Shown here one piece after another: positions 48,295-58,515 of a stretch of DNA of 64,000 nt. The stretch's first letter is position 1. Every line of letters begins with the position of its first letter. The stretch covers positions 1 through 64,000 of the forward strand of contig CACGLH010000003.1 of the NCBI GenBank assembly GCA_902573735.1, in the 5' to 3' direction. Origin of the DNA: an uncultured Alphaproteobacteria bacterium (GTDB lineage: Bacteria > Pseudomonadota > Alphaproteobacteria > Rhodobacterales > Rhodobacteraceae). A program made the translations under genes and the position numbers. Below the pieces are notes generated by a model. That model was given only the letters and a program-made list of their open reading frames with translations, did no database searches and was not told where the DNA came from.

Positions 48295-48379
48295 GCGGGT
48301 GTGGCGGAATTGGTAGACGCACCAGATTTAGGTTCTGGCGCCTTCTGGCGTGGGGGTTCAAGTCCCTCCACCCGCACCA
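48295..48379 (+). tRNA. tRNA-Leu (anticodon UAG)
   Basis: An 85-nt type II tRNA: acceptor GCGGGTG/CACCCGC, D-arm region with GGTAGACGC, anticodon loop TTTAGGT between CCAGA and TCTGG (anticodon TAG at 48329-48331), variable arm with CGCC-TTCT-GGCG, and T-loop TTCAAGT between GGGG/G and CTCC. The 3' CCA is encoded (48377-48379). It precedes tig by 27 nt, as in many alphaproteobacteria. Confidence 0.98.
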
Positions 48380-48406
48380 ATTTAAATTATTTGTGATGAG
48401 GAAAAA

Positions 48407-49735
48407 ATGAACTTTAAAGAGATCGAGAATAAAAAATTAGTACGGTCTTATGAGTTTACTATAAAGAATACACTTTTGGATGAAAAAGTAGATGAAAAAC
48501 TTGAAAAAGCACGTCTTAATTTTCAAATGAAAGGTTTCAGAAAAGGGCGTACTCCTTTACATATGATGAAAAAGATGTTTGGGGATTCTACCAAAAATGA
48601 AATAATTCAAGAATTGATAGATACAAATTTAAAAAAACATCTAAATAAAAAAGGTCATAAGCCGGCATCTCAACCAAAAATTGACCTTAAGGAAGGCCAG
48701 TTAGATAAAAATTCTGATCTTACGTTTACTTTTAAATATGAAATTTTACCTGATATTCCAGAATTGAAATTAAATGAAATACATTTAAATCATTTTAAAA
48801 TTAGAGTAGATAATGAAGCCATACAAAAAGCATTACATGAACTTTCTAAATCTGCAAGTTCCTATGAACCAAGGAAAAAAAATGAAAAAACAAAACAAGG
48901 GGACCAAGTGATTATAGATTTTAAAGGTTCTATTAACGAAACCGAATTTGATGGTGGATCAGCAAATGACTATCCCCTTGTCATAGGTTCAAATAGTTTT
49001 ATTCCTGGTTTTGAAGAACAGCTTATCGATTGCAAAGTCAACGATGATAAAATAATAAAAGTTAATTTTCCGGATAATTATAACAGCAAAGATTTGGCGG
49101 GTAAGGAAGCAATTTTTAAGTGCAAAATAAAAAAACTAAATAAACCAATTCCTGCAAAAATTAATGATGATTTAGCTATAAAATTTTCAGCTAAAAATTT
49201 AATTGAACTTAAGAAAAATATTAAAGAACGCCTTTCCAACGAATATGAATCTTTTTCTAAGTCTTTAATGAAGAAAGAGCTAATGGATGAAATTGAGAAA
49301 AGGATTAAATTTGATTTACCACAATCTTTAATTGATTCTGAATTAAATCAAATAACTCAACAATCCTCTTTAAATAGTGTTTCAACTGATAAAAATAAAA
49401 TTAATAATAAGAAAAAACCTACTAAAGAAGAAAAAAATCTTGCTATTAGACGTGTTTCCTTAGGACTATTTTTTGCTGAAGAAGGTAATAGGAATAAGAT
49501 TTCAGTTTCAGAAAAAGAATATCAAGATGCTGTTTACAGAGAATCAATGAATTATCCAGGAAAAGAACAAGAATTTATCAATTTTCTTGATAAAAATCCT
49601 GTAGCAAAAGAACAAATAAGCGCACCTATATTTGAAAATAAAGTTTTTGATCACATAGTAAAATCAGTCAAAAAAATAGAAAAGGCTATTTCTTTTGAGG
49701 AGTTTAAGAAAAAATTTGATGCCAATATGCAATGA
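48407..49735 (+). CDS. tig: Trigger factor
   Basis: Ribosome-associated chaperone and prolyl isomerase that meets nascent chains. 442 residues. The N-terminal ribosome-docking signature is FRKGRTP near 44-50; the PPIase domain follows (QGDQVIIDFKGSI, LVIGSNSFIPGFEEQL); the helical C-terminal chaperone domain contains a Lys/Asn-rich insert near 325-345. The ATG has GAGG 5-6 nt upstream. It starts the tig-clpP-clpX block. Confidence 0.96.
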   Translation: MNFKEIENKKLVRSYEFTIKNTLLDEKVDEKLEKARLNFQMKGFRKGRTPLHMMKKMFGDSTKNEIIQELIDTNLKKHLNKKGHKPASQPKIDLKEGQLDKNSDLTFTFKYEILPDIPELKLNEIHLNHFKIRVDNEAIQKALHELSKSASSYEPRKKNEKTKQGDQVIIDFKGSINETEFDGGSANDYPLVIGSNSFIPGFEEQLIDCKVNDDKIIKVNFPDNYNSKDLAGKEAIFKCKIKKLNKPIPAKINDDLAIKFSAKNLIELKKNIKERLSNEYESFSKSLMKKELMDEIEKRIKFDLPQSLIDSELNQITQQSSLNSVSTDKNKINNKKKPTKEEKNLAIRRVSLGLFFAEEGNRNKISVSEKEYQDAVYRESMNYPGKEQEFINFLDKNPVAKEQISAPIFENKVFDHIVKSVKKIEKAISFEEFKKKFDANMQ

Positions 49736-49770
49736 TTATTACCTAAATTAAATTAAGAAAGGTCGGGTAG

Positions 49771-50385
49771 ATGAACACATTAGTTCCTATGGTTGTTGAG
49801 CAATCAGCTAGAGGTGAAAGAGCGTATGATATTTACTCTCGATTACTTAAGGAAAGAATTATTTTTATTTCAGGTCCTATAAATGATGCAGTTTCCACAT
49901 TGGTAGTTGCTCAATTGTTGTTTTTAGAGGCTGAAAATCCAAAAAAAGAGATTTCTATGTATATTAATAGTCCAGGGGGTATTGTTACCTCTGGTTTATC
50001 CATATATGATACAATGCAGTACATAAGGCCTGAAATTAGTACTTTATGTATTGGTCAAGCGGCTTCAATGGGCTCTTTGTTGTTAGCAGCTGGTCATCCC
50101 GGGAAAAGGTTTTCTTTGCCAAATAGTAGGATAATGCTTCACCAACCTTCCGGAGGTTTTCAGGGTCAGGCTTCTGATATTGCTTTGCATGCTGAAGAAA
50201 TATTAAACTTGAAGAAAAGGCTCAATTCGATTTATGTCAAACATTGCAAGCAAAAATTATCAAAAGTTGAGACTACCCTTGATCGAGATAATTTTATGAC
50301 AGCTGAGGATGCTAAAAGTTGGGGAATTATTGATAATATAGTAAACACAAGAAAAAATATGGAATCATCAGAAAAAAATAAATGA
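49771..50385 (+). CDS. clpP: ATP-dependent Clp protease proteolytic subunit
   Basis: Serine protease forming the ClpP barrel that works with ClpX and ClpA. 204 residues. The triad is Ser99 ([10 protein letters not shown]), His124 (MLHQPSGG) and Asp173 (TLDRDNFM). The N-terminus has the axial-pore region [23 protein letters not shown]. It sits between tig and clpX, the standard order. Confidence 0.97.
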   Translation: MNTLVPMVVEQSARGERAYDIYSRLLKERIIFISGPINDAVSTLVVAQLLFLEAENPKKEISMYINSPGGIVTSGLSIYDTMQYIRPEISTLCIGQAASMGSLLLAAGHPGKRFSLPNSRIMLHQPSGGFQGQASDIALHAEEILNLKKRLNSIYVKHCKQKLSKVETTLDRDNFMTAEDAKSWGIIDNIVNTRKNMESSEKNK

Positions 50386-50482
50386 TATAAACATTTATAT
50401 TATTAAATTTTTCATTTTACTCTTGTAATTTGTTTGCACTAATGATTCAATAAGTTATTCTTCTATCAAATGGTGCAGTTTT

Positions 50483-51736
50483 ATGAAAAAAACAGATAAA
50501 CCTGAAAAAAATGATTTATTCTGTTCTTTTTGTGGAAAAAGTCAGCACGAAGTTAAAAAGTTAATTGCTGGTCCTACAGTCTTCATATGCGATGAATGTG
50601 TAGAATTATGTATGGACATAATTAAAGAAGAAAATAGAACAAACATTGTAAGATCAAAGGTTGGTGTTCCTTCACCAAAAGATATTTGTGATGTTTTAAA
50701 TGATTATGTTATAGGACAATCGCTAGCAAAAAAGGTTTTATCTGTGGCAGTCCATAATCATTATAAAAGATTAAACAATCCACCAAAATCAGAAGATGTT
50801 GAACTTCAAAAATCAAATATTTTACTAATTGGTCCAACGGGTTGTGGCAAAACTTTGTTGGCTCAAACTCTTGCCAGGATTTTAGATGTGCCTTTTACAA
50901 TGGCTGATGCAACTACATTAACAGAAGCCGGTTATGTAGGTGAAGACGTAGAAAACATTATTTTAAAATTATTACAATCTGCAGATTATAATGTTGAGAA
51001 AGCGCAACGAGGAATTGTTTATATTGATGAAGTAGATAAAATTAGTAGAAAATCTGATAATCCTTCTATTACTAGGGATGTTTCTGGTGAAGGAGTACAG
51101 CAAGCTTTATTAAAAATAATGGAGGGTACTATAGCAAGTGTACCACCACAAGGAGGAAGGAAACATCCTCAACAAGAATTTCTTCAAGTAGATACAACTA
51201 ATATTTTGTTTATATGTGGAGGAGCTTTTGCGGGGTTAGATAAGGTCATAAATAAAAGAGGAAAAGGATCAGCTTTAGGATTTGGTGCAGATGTAAGAGA
51301 TACTGATGAAAGAAATATTGGAGACATATTCAAAGAAGTTGAACCTGAAGACCTATTGAAATTTGGTTTAATTCCTGAATTTGTTGGCAGACTTCCCGTT
51401 ATAGCAACATTAGAGGACTTAGATGTTAAATCGCTAGTTTCGATATTAACTAAGCCTAAGAATGCATTGATAAAACAGTACCAAAGATTATTTGAAATGG
51501 AAAATATAGAGCTTTCATTTACCAGTGAAGCTCTTTCATCTATTTCTGAAAAAGCAATTCAAAGAAAAACTGGGGCAAGGGGCTTGAGATCAATCTTAGA
51601 AGGTATTTTATTGAATTCAATGTTTGATTTACCAGGGATGAGTGGTATTTCAGAAGTAGTTGTTAATGAAGAAGCTGTGACTGGAAATGCTGAGCCCTTG
51701 CTTATATACCAGGATTTAAAAGAAAAACCAGCTTAG
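50483..51736 (+). CDS. clpX: ATP-dependent Clp protease ATPase subunit ClpX
   Basis: Unfoldase that feeds substrates into ClpP. 417 residues. N-terminal zinc-binding domain with FCSFCGK and ICDECVELC; Walker A GPTGCGKT (about 120); Walker [10 protein letters not shown]; pore and sensor regions include [16 protein letters not shown]-like [18 protein letters not shown], and sensor 2 in GARGLRSI. The 97-bp clpP-clpX gap may contain its own promoter, but none is clear. Confidence 0.97.
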   Translation: MKKTDKPEKNDLFCSFCGKSQHEVKKLIAGPTVFICDECVELCMDIIKEENRTNIVRSKVGVPSPKDICDVLNDYVIGQSLAKKVLSVAVHNHYKRLNNPPKSEDVELQKSNILLIGPTGCGKTLLAQTLARILDVPFTMADATTLTEAGYVGEDVENIILKLLQSADYNVEKAQRGIVYIDEVDKISRKSDNPSITRDVSGEGVQQALLKIMEGTIASVPPQGGRKHPQQEFLQVDTTNILFICGGAFAGLDKVINKRGKGSALGFGADVRDTDERNIGDIFKEVEPEDLLKFGLIPEFVGRLPVIATLEDLDVKSLVSILTKPKNALIKQYQRLFEMENIELSFTSEALSSISEKAIQRKTGARGLRSILEGILLNSMFDLPGMSGISEVVVNEEAVTGNAEPLLIYQDLKEKPA

Positions 51737-51759
51737 CAATATGAATAAATATTAAAAAT

Positions 51760-52131
51760 ATGGTATCAAATATTTCTAAATTATTCATCTGGTGGAATGG
51801 TCAAACTATTGGTACCACAATTTATACTAAATTTTTTGGAATATTTGTTGGTAAAGACGAATATGGTAATAATTATTTTAAATCTAGTGATGGTAGAAAA
51901 AGATGGGTTAATTATAAAGGGGCTTGTGATGCATCTAATATTCCACCAGCTTGGCATAGTTGGATACACAAAACTACCAATAAAGTACCATCATTAGAAA
52001 AAAATAATCATTCAAAGAGCAAAAGTGATATTCATTCCATGAAACAAAAATTATCAGAAAATTATCACCCCAATTCTTCCATTAATAATTCGATTTTTAA
52101 CGATTATGAACCTTGGAAGCCATCGGATTAA
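51760..52131 (+). CDS. NADH:ubiquinone oxidoreductase NDUFA12-family subunit
   Basis: Supernumerary subunit of complex I (B17.2/NDUFA12), present in alphaproteobacteria and mitochondria. 123 residues. Conserved core: FFGIFVGKDEYGNNYF, GRKRWVNYKG, and the PPAWHSWIH segment (residues about 26-73). The C-terminal part, from residue 80, is polar and Asn/Ser-rich and not conserved. It lies between clpX and mlaD, an arrangement typical for the class. Confidence 0.9.
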   Translation: MVSNISKLFIWWNGQTIGTTIYTKFFGIFVGKDEYGNNYFKSSDGRKRWVNYKGACDASNIPPAWHSWIHKTTNKVPSLEKNNHSKSKSDIHSMKQKLSENYHPNSSINNSIFNDYEPWKPSD

Positions 52132-52149
52132 ATTATTTTTAATTTAAAA

Positions 52150-52590
52150 ATGAAAACTTATAGTTTTGAATTTCTTGTTGGATTATTAGTCATTTTAGTG
52201 GCAGGCTGGTTTTTAATTGGTGTTTTATTAAAATCTGAGGAACTTTCGAAATTAGGTCACGTTAATGAATATTTAGCTTCTTTTGATGATGTAAGTGGTA
52301 TCTCTATTGGTAGCGATGTAAAATTAGCTGGTGTTACCGTTGGAAGAGTTAAGAAACTACAGTTGGATAATTTTAGTTACACTGCAGAGATGGTTCTAGA
52401 AATAAGTAGTAAAATAAATTTACCAAGTGATTCAGAAATTGTTATTACTTCTGAAAGTTTATTAGGAGGAAGTTATGTATCAATTTCTCCTGGTGGTTCA
52501 GATACTTTTATGCAAGAAAATGAGAAATTTACATATACACAAAGTTCTTTAAGTTTAAACAACCTTCTTCAAAAATTTTTTAACAGATAA
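52150..52590 (+). CDS. MlaD-like phospholipid transport protein
   Basis: Substrate-binding component of the Mla lipid asymmetry system, anchored in the inner membrane. 146 residues: one N-terminal helix (about 8-26, FLVGLLVILVAGWFLIGVLL) and an MCE domain (about 38-130; DVSGISIGSDVKLAGVTVGRVKKL, SESLLGGSYVSISPGG). The rest of the system (mlaE, mlaF) is not in the window. It converges with aat. Confidence 0.92.
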   Translation: MKTYSFEFLVGLLVILVAGWFLIGVLLKSEELSKLGHVNEYLASFDDVSGISIGSDVKLAGVTVGRVKKLQLDNFSYTAEMVLEISSKINLPSDSEIVITSESLLGGSYVSISPGGSDTFMQENEKFTYTQSSLSLNNLLQKFFNR

Positions 52591-52606
52591 AGTAAAACAT
52601 TTTCAA

Positions 52607-53251
52607 TTATTTAACTGTACCATAATATAGGAACTCCTCCCAGTTTTTTAAATAAGGGAAACGATCAAAATCTGCAGAAGTATCATTTGTATATTGTAAC
52701 TTTTCCTCAAATTCTTCTTTAGTAATTGATATCCCGCCAAGCGTGCTTAGATGTTTTGATGGAAATTGAGTATCAAAAACTTTGAAACCACCATAATTTA
52801 CTTTTCCCATCATTGCAATTAGTGCAAGTTTTGACGAATTAGGAAAAATAGAAAACATACTTTCAGCAAAAAAAACACTGCCTAAAGAAAGACCATATAA
52901 CCCTCCAACTAAAACTTTATTTCTGCTGACTTCTACTGAGTGGGCAAATCCCTTTTGATGAAGGTTAATGAATAAATCATAAATTGTTGAGTTTATCCAA
53001 GTTGTTTTTCTATTGGCGCAATTATTGATTACTTCATTAAAGTTTTTATTAAAACTTATACTAAATTCATTATTCCTTACAATTTTTTTTAATGATTTAG
53101 AGCAATATACTTTTCCTATAGGTATTATTCCACGATTTTTTGGTATTATCCACTCAATTTCTGGATTATTTTTATCCTTTCCCATTGGAAAATAACCATT
53201 TGAATAAGCTATTAAAACTTGAAAAATATTTAAATTAGTATTTTTTTTAAT
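52607..53251 (-). CDS. aat: Leucyl/phenylalanyl-tRNA-protein transferase, non-AUG start likely
   Basis: N-end-rule enzyme that adds Leu or Phe to N-terminal Arg or Lys. The first ATG (53185) gives 192 residues, but the same frame upstream encodes FQVLIAYSNGYFPMG, the conserved LLxAYxxGxFPM region of Aat. No ATG, GTG or TTG exists between there and the in-frame TGA at 53258-53260. Candidates include ATT at 53251, overlapping the accC stop. The extent shown uses that ATT and is tentative. The catalytic part shows LVGGLYGLSLGSVFFAESMFS and FDTQFPSKHL. Confidence 0.85.
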   Translation of the reverse strand: MKKNTNLNIFQVLIAYSNGYFPMGKDKNNPEIEWIIPKNRGIIPIGKVYCSKSLKKIVRNNEFSISFNKNFNEVINNCANRKTTWINSTIYDLFINLHQKGFAHSVEVSRNKVLVGGLYGLSLGSVFFAESMFSIFPNSSKLALIAMMGKVNYGGFKVFDTQFPSKHLSTLGGISITKEEFEEKLQYTNDTSADFDRFPYLKNWEEFLYYGTVK

Positions 53252-54605
53252 TTTTTTTCACTTTTTTTTGTTCGTCTAGAAGATTTTCAAGCCAAGAAAT
53301 ATCATAAGATCCATCGATAAAATTTCTGTTTTTTAATATTATATTAAATATCTCTGTAGTAGTTGATATTCCATCTATTATTAATTCTGATAATGCTCTT
53401 TCTAACCTTTGAATAGCTTCTTGTCTATTTTCACCATGAATTATAAGTTTACAGATTAAACTGTCATAATAGGGTGGTACGATATAACCAGCATATAAAG
53501 CACTATCTATTCTTACCCCTAATCCACCAGGTGCATGATATGTATCAATTTTTCCTGGAGATGCACTAAATTCGGGGATCTTTTCAGCATTAATTCTACA
53601 TTCTATTGCATGTCCCTTTATTTGAAGATCTTCTTGCTTGAATGAAAGAGGGTAATTTGATGAGATTTTTAATTGTTCTTTTATTAAATCAATACCAAAT
53701 ATTTCTTCAGTTATTGGGTGTTCTACTTGAATTCTAGTATTCATTTCAATGAAATAAAACTCATTATTAGAATAAAGAAATTCTATTGTTCCTACTCCTG
53801 AATATTTTAGTTTAGAAATTGCATTAACACAAATCTTACCAATATCACTCCTTTCATTATTACTTAATATTGTAGATGGGGCTTCTTCAAGAATTTTTTG
53901 GTGTCTTCTTTGAATCGAGCAGTCTCTCTCTGCCAAATGAACAGCATTTCCTTTTCCATCACCAATAATTTGTATTTCAATGTGCTTTGGGTTAGTTAAA
54001 TATTTTTCTATATAAACTTCGTCGTTACCAAATGCTGCTTCTGCTTCTTTTTTTGCTGATTTAAAAGCACTCTCTAAACTACTATTATTTAATACTAGTT
54101 TCATTCCTTTGCCGCCGCCGCCTGCTGAAGCTTTTACAATGAGTGGGAAACCAATTTTGACAGCTACTTCTGATGCTTCTTCAAAATTTTTTATAACACC
54201 ATTAGATCCTGGAACACAAGGTACACCAAGATTTTGCATTGTCTTTTTTGCTGTTACTTTATCTCCCATTAACTCAATATGTTTTGCAGATGGACCAATA
54301 TAAGTAATTTTGTGATCTGATAAAACCTGAGCAAATTTTGGGTTCTCTGATAAAAATCCATAACCAGGATGAACTGCATCAGCACCACTAATTTCACAAG
54401 CTGCTATAATATTGGGTATTGCTAAGTAACTGTCCCCAGCTTTTGGTGGACCAATACAAACACTTTCATCTGCCATTCTTACGTGCATAGAATTTGTATC
54501 AGCAGTAGAGTGAATGGCTACAGTCGAAATCTTTAAATCTTTACAAGCTCTAATTATTCTTAGAGCTATTTCACCTCTGTTTGCAATAAGGACTTTCTTT
54601 AGCAT
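53247..54605 (-). CDS. accC: Acetyl-CoA carboxylase biotin carboxylase subunit
   Basis: Carboxylates the biotin on AccB with ATP and bicarbonate, the first half-reaction of fatty acid synthesis. 452 residues. ATP-grasp motifs: the N-terminal VLIANRGEIALRIIRAC, the glycine-rich KASAGGGGKGMK loop, and catalytic EMNTRIQVEHPITEE. It starts 5 nt after accB, and aat follows with overlap. Confidence 0.97.
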   Translation of the reverse strand: MLKKVLIANRGEIALRIIRACKDLKISTVAIHSTADTNSMHVRMADESVCIGPPKAGDSYLAIPNIIAACEISGADAVHPGYGFLSENPKFAQVLSDHKITYIGPSAKHIELMGDKVTAKKTMQNLGVPCVPGSNGVIKNFEEASEVAVKIGFPLIVKASAGGGGKGMKLVLNNSSLESAFKSAKKEAEAAFGNDEVYIEKYLTNPKHIEIQIIGDGKGNAVHLAERDCSIQRRHQKILEEAPSTILSNNERSDIGKICVNAISKLKYSGVGTIEFLYSNNEFYFIEMNTRIQVEHPITEEIFGIDLIKEQLKISSNYPLSFKQEDLQIKGHAIECRINAEKIPEFSASPGKIDTYHAPGGLGVRIDSALYAGYIVPPYYDSLICKLIIHGENRQEAIQRLERALSELIIDGISTTTEIFNIILKNRNFIDGSYDISWLENLLDEQKKVKKN

Positions 54606-54610
54606 TTTAC

Positions 54611-55102
54611 CTATTCTATTATAACTAAAGGACTATCAAACTCTACAGGCGTTGCATCATCGATAAGTATTCTTTTTACTATCCCAGATTTAGGAGAGGG
54701 TATTTGGTTCATAGTTTTCATTGCTTCTATAATAAATAATGTATCTCCGATATTTACATTTTGTCCAACCTTTATAAATGGATCGACTCCAGGTTCTGGT
54801 GAGAGATATACAGTCCCAACCATTGGGGATGATATAATTCCAGGTTGATTTTTTAACTCGTTAATTTCATCATCAAAAGATGAATTTACATTTTCCGATT
54901 TTTCTTTTTGTAAGTTAACAACTTTATCAGATCTAGGTTTTTCATAAATTAAATTTTTTTGCGTACTTGAGATTTTAATAAATATTTCAGTATCTTCTTT
55001 GATTTTTTTTTTAAATTCAATATCTGTAAGATTTTTTTGAGCTGCTAAATTAGCTATTTGTTCCAATAGATTAATATCTTCATCATATTTTTTATTTTTC
55101 AT
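54611..55102 (-). CDS. accB: Biotin carboxyl carrier protein of acetyl-CoA carboxylase
   Basis: Carries biotin between AccC and AccAD. 163 residues. The C-terminal biotinyl domain (about 85-163) has the biotinylation motif EAMKTMN, with Lys129. The N-terminal half is charged and linker-like. It lies 5 nt before accC. Between accB and the dsbA-like gene, where aroQ is often found in the class, there are only 41 nt. Confidence 0.96.
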   Translation of the reverse strand: MKNKKYDEDINLLEQIANLAAQKNLTDIEFKKKIKEDTEIFIKISSTQKNLIYEKPRSDKVVNLQKEKSENVNSSFDDEINELKNQPGIISSPMVGTVYLSPEPGVDPFIKVGQNVNIGDTLFIIEAMKTMNQIPSPKSGIVKRILIDDATPVEFDSPLVIIE

Positions 55103-55143
55103 TTAAACACCTGAAACATATCTAATTAAATATTTTTAATTTA

Positions 55144-55923
55144 TTACTTTTTTTTTCTTAAATTATCAATAATTTCTTGAAATTGATCAAATGAAATAAA
55201 TCCTCTGATAACGTTATTTTCAATTATGAAAGTAGGGGTTCCCTCAATAGAAAGTTTGTCAGCTAAAGAAAGATTTCTTAAAATAACATTATTCACTTCG
55301 TCTGAATTAAAGTAAGAATCAAAATTTTCAACAGAAGATCCTACTTTTTTTGATATTTTAGTTAAAATTTCGAAATTTAACTGACTATTATATCTCATTA
55401 ATGAATCAAAAAACTTTTCATAGATTTTGGGTCCATCAATTAAGTAAATAATTATTGCGAATTTTGAAGCTAATAGGGAACTTTCTCCTAATATTGGTAA
55501 CTCTTTAATTATGTATTTAATATCATTATTTTCTTCTAGGATATTCATTATGATTTCATGATTTTTTTTACAATACCCACAGTTATAATCAATGAATTCA
55601 ACAACTTTTAATTGGCTATTTTCGTTTCCAAAAAAATGAGAGTTTGAATCATTATAAAGTTCACTATTCAAACTTTTGATTATTTCTTTTTCTTTTTTTA
55701 GTGCATTGGAACTCTGTTTTTTTTGAAAAATTTCAATAGCTTCAATAATTATTTCTGGATTATCTAATATATAATTTTTTATTAATCCGTATAACTCCTC
55801 CTTTTTTCCTTCATCCAATTTAAGATTTGATGTTTCTTGTGAAAATAGCAACGGAGATAAATTAAAGAATAGTATTAAAGTTAATAAATATTTTATCAAA
55901 GTTATAATCCTTGTATAAATCAT
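55144..55923 (-). CDS. DsbA-family thiol-disulfide oxidoreductase, exported
   Basis: Predicted periplasmic thioredoxin-fold protein. 259 residues from ATG 55923, with a hydrophobic signal at residues about 10-28 (IKYLLTLILFFNLSPLLFSQ). The active site is CGYC in EFIDYNCGYCKKNH; the cis-proline is in EGTPTFII. This clade is often annotated as DsbA/ScsC-like and may be an oxidase or an isomerase. It follows rne by 13 nt. The ORF could start earlier, but that would lie inside rne. Confidence 0.88.
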   Translation of the reverse strand: MIYTRIITLIKYLLTLILFFNLSPLLFSQETSNLKLDEGKKEELYGLIKNYILDNPEIIIEAIEIFQKKQSSNALKKEKEIIKSLNSELYNDSNSHFFGNENSQLKVVEFIDYNCGYCKKNHEIIMNILEENNDIKYIIKELPILGESSLLASKFAIIIYLIDGPKIYEKFFDSLMRYNSQLNFEILTKISKKVGSSVENFDSYFNSDEVNNVILRNLSLADKLSIEGTPTFIIENNVIRGFISFDQFQEIIDNLRKKK

Positions 55924-55936
55924 GAGGATAAAAAAA

Positions 55937-58363
55937 TTATATTTTTCTTTCCCACCAACCACTTTTTGAAGTTTTGCTTTCAGGATTGTTTTTTTTATCT
56001 GTGCTCTTTTCTTGAATTATTTCATGGTTATTTTCTAAAACTTCCTTAACTTTTTTCACAACCCTTTTTCTTACTGTATTTTTATTTTCTTTTACTGAGT
56101 TGTTAGAATTGAGTAAATTTTCAATTTTTTCAACTGGTTGTTTTGATTTAGTATTGTTATTTCTAATTTTATCTGGTTTTTTTCTTTTATTTTTATCTAT
56201 ATCAGTATAATTCACTTTTTTAATAATTTCTGAAACATTATTAACTTCTATTTCATCAGATTTAACATTTTTAATTATTGATTTATTTGTTTCTTCTGAA
56301 TTTTTATTTGTATTTTTGTCTTCTATATTAAAATCATATTTGCGAAATTTATTATTTTTTCTTCTACGTCTTTTTGAATACTTCAATTTGTTTTCTTTGT
56401 TATTTTCATTTGTTTGTAAATTATTATCTTGGATTATGGATTTATTTGTATCTTCTTTTATGTAATTTTTATTGCTACTATCAATAGTAATAACATTTGA
56501 TGAAGATGAAATTTCTTCTGAATTTATAAGATTTTTATTATACTCAATTAAATAGTTAGGATTATTTAATGACAAATCAGAAATTATAAAAATATTAGTA
56601 TTAATTTCCTTCTCGATTTCAGATAAATATCTCCTCTTTTGATTTAATATATAATTTGCAACATCTACAGGAACTTTTACATTAATTCCTGTTATGTTTT
56701 TTTCTAATTGTAAATTTTCTAATTTTCTTAAGATCGATAAAGATAAGTTCTCATTAGATCTTGTTAGGCCAGTTCCATGGCAATTGGTGCAAAGCATTGT
56801 CGTTGCTTCAATCATACCATATCTTAGTCTTTGACGTGACATTTCAAGTAAGCCGAATGAAGAAATTTTACCAACTTGTATTCTTGCTCTATCAATCTTG
56901 AGACTGTCTCTCATTCTTTTTTCAACTAGGATATTATTTTTTCTTTCTTCCATATCAATAAAATCTATTACAATTAATCCTGCAAGATCACGCATTCTTA
57001 ATTGTCTTGCTATTTCATCAGCCGCTTCAATATTTGTTCTTAAAGCAGTTTCTTCAATTCCACTTTCTTTGGTTGCTTTACCAGAATTTACATCTATTGC
57101 TACTAATGCTTCGGTTGTTCCTATAACTATATATCCACCTGATTTAAGCTGGACAGTAGGGTTAAACATTCCAGATAAATATTCTTCAACACTAAAAAAA
57201 GAAAAAATGGGTATTTTATCGTCATACTTTTTGATTTTTTTTGAATGAGTAGGCATAAGCATTTTCATATATTCTTTTGCTTCATTAAAACCAGTTTCAC
57301 CTTCCACTATTATCTCACTGATATCTTTAGAGTATAAATCTCTAATAGTTCTTTTTATAACACTTCCTTCTTCATAAATTGGACATGGAGCTATAGATTT
57401 GAGTGTAAGATTTCTTATTTGTTCCCATTGTCTCAAAAGATATTCATAATCTTTTCTTATTTCAGATTTTGTTTTTTTTGCACCTGCTGTTCTTATAATT
57501 AAACCCATTTTGTCAGGAATAGAAAATTCATTTGCAGTTTCTTTTAGTTTTTTTCTATCCCCCATATTAGTAATCTTTCTAGAAATACCGCCACCCCTTG
57601 CAGTATTCGGCATTAATACGCAATATCTACCAGCTAATGAAATATACGTTGTGAGAGCAGCTCCTTTATTTCCCCTTTCATCTTTAACAACTTGTATTAA
57701 CAAAACTTGTCTTACTTTAATCACTTCTTGGATCTTATATTTATTTTTAGTGAGTGATTTTTTTTGTTTTAAAAGTTTATTTACCTTAAAAGTGTTTTGC
57801 TCAAGCGAAATGGTTTTAGTTATGTTTGACTGATCATGATAATTTATATCAGAATTAAAATTGTCAGATTCTATATATTCAGTAATTTTTGCTTCTTTTT
57901 TTTCATCTGAATAAAACTTAAGAGTTTTTTTTGTGTCTTCATTATTGTTAAAATTTGAAGCTTTTTGAATTTGAGATAAATCTTTAGATAAAAAAACTTC
58001 ATTCTCAAATGAATCTAAGTTCTCTAAAGTAACATTCGAAAATTCAACTTCGATATTTTCATTCTTTTCATCTTCTAAATCAAATACATCTTCCAAAAGC
58101 AATTTTTTATCAGCTATAGGAATTTGGTAATAATCAGGATGAATTTCAGAGAATGCTAAAAACCCGTGCCGATTTCCACCATAATCTAAAAAAGCGGCTT
58201 GTAGAGATGGTTCTACTCTAGTAACTTTTGCTAAAAAAATATTTCCAGCAATTTGTTTTTTATTAATTGCTTCGAAATCAAATTCTTCAACTTGTTGATT
58301 ATTTAAAAGTACAATCCTTGTTTCTTCTTGATGAGAAGCGTCTATAAGCAATTTTTTTTGCAT
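55937..58363 (-). CDS. rne: Ribonuclease E
   Basis: Endonuclease of the RNA degradosome and rRNA/mRNA processing. 808 residues. The S1 domain (about 35-230) is interrupted by a large acidic, Asn/Glu/Lys-rich insert (about 85-200), then the 5' sensor region, the DNase I-like catalytic domain with Asp residues in VAIDVNSGKAT and LIVIDFIDME, and the zinc-link TMLCTNCHGTG. The C-terminal 200 residues are low-complexity, positively charged and Asn/Lys-rich, as expected for an RNA-binding tail. It is divergent from the PBP gene. Confidence 0.95.
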   Translation of the reverse strand: MQKKLLIDASHQEETRIVLLNNQQVEEFDFEAINKKQIAGNIFLAKVTRVEPSLQAAFLDYGGNRHGFLAFSEIHPDYYQIPIADKKLLLEDVFDLEDEKNENIEVEFSNVTLENLDSFENEVFLSKDLSQIQKASNFNNNEDTKKTLKFYSDEKKEAKITEYIESDNFNSDINYHDQSNITKTISLEQNTFKVNKLLKQKKSLTKNKYKIQEVIKVRQVLLIQVVKDERGNKGAALTTYISLAGRYCVLMPNTARGGGISRKITNMGDRKKLKETANEFSIPDKMGLIIRTAGAKKTKSEIRKDYEYLLRQWEQIRNLTLKSIAPCPIYEEGSVIKRTIRDLYSKDISEIIVEGETGFNEAKEYMKMLMPTHSKKIKKYDDKIPIFSFFSVEEYLSGMFNPTVQLKSGGYIVIGTTEALVAIDVNSGKATKESGIEETALRTNIEAADEIARQLRMRDLAGLIVIDFIDMEERKNNILVEKRMRDSLKIDRARIQVGKISSFGLLEMSRQRLRYGMIEATTMLCTNCHGTGLTRSNENLSLSILRKLENLQLEKNITGINVKVPVDVANYILNQKRRYLSEIEKEINTNIFIISDLSLNNPNYLIEYNKNLINSEEISSSSNVITIDSSNKNYIKEDTNKSIIQDNNLQTNENNKENKLKYSKRRRRKNNKFRKYDFNIEDKNTNKNSEETNKSIIKNVKSDEIEVNNVSEIIKKVNYTDIDKNKRKKPDKIRNNNTKSKQPVEKIENLLNSNNSVKENKNTVRKRVVKKVKEVLENNHEIIQEKSTDKKNNPESKTSKSGWWERKI

Positions 58364-58515
58364 AAAATACCACCTGTGAAATCTTCATAACTTGTCCATT
58401 CAATTTTTCTACAATTATTGATTTCACTTTCTAAATGTGATTAATTAAATTCAATAAATCTATCTAATTTTTATTATTTTACTGGTTTTTTAAATCACAA
58501 ATAATGTTAAAATTA

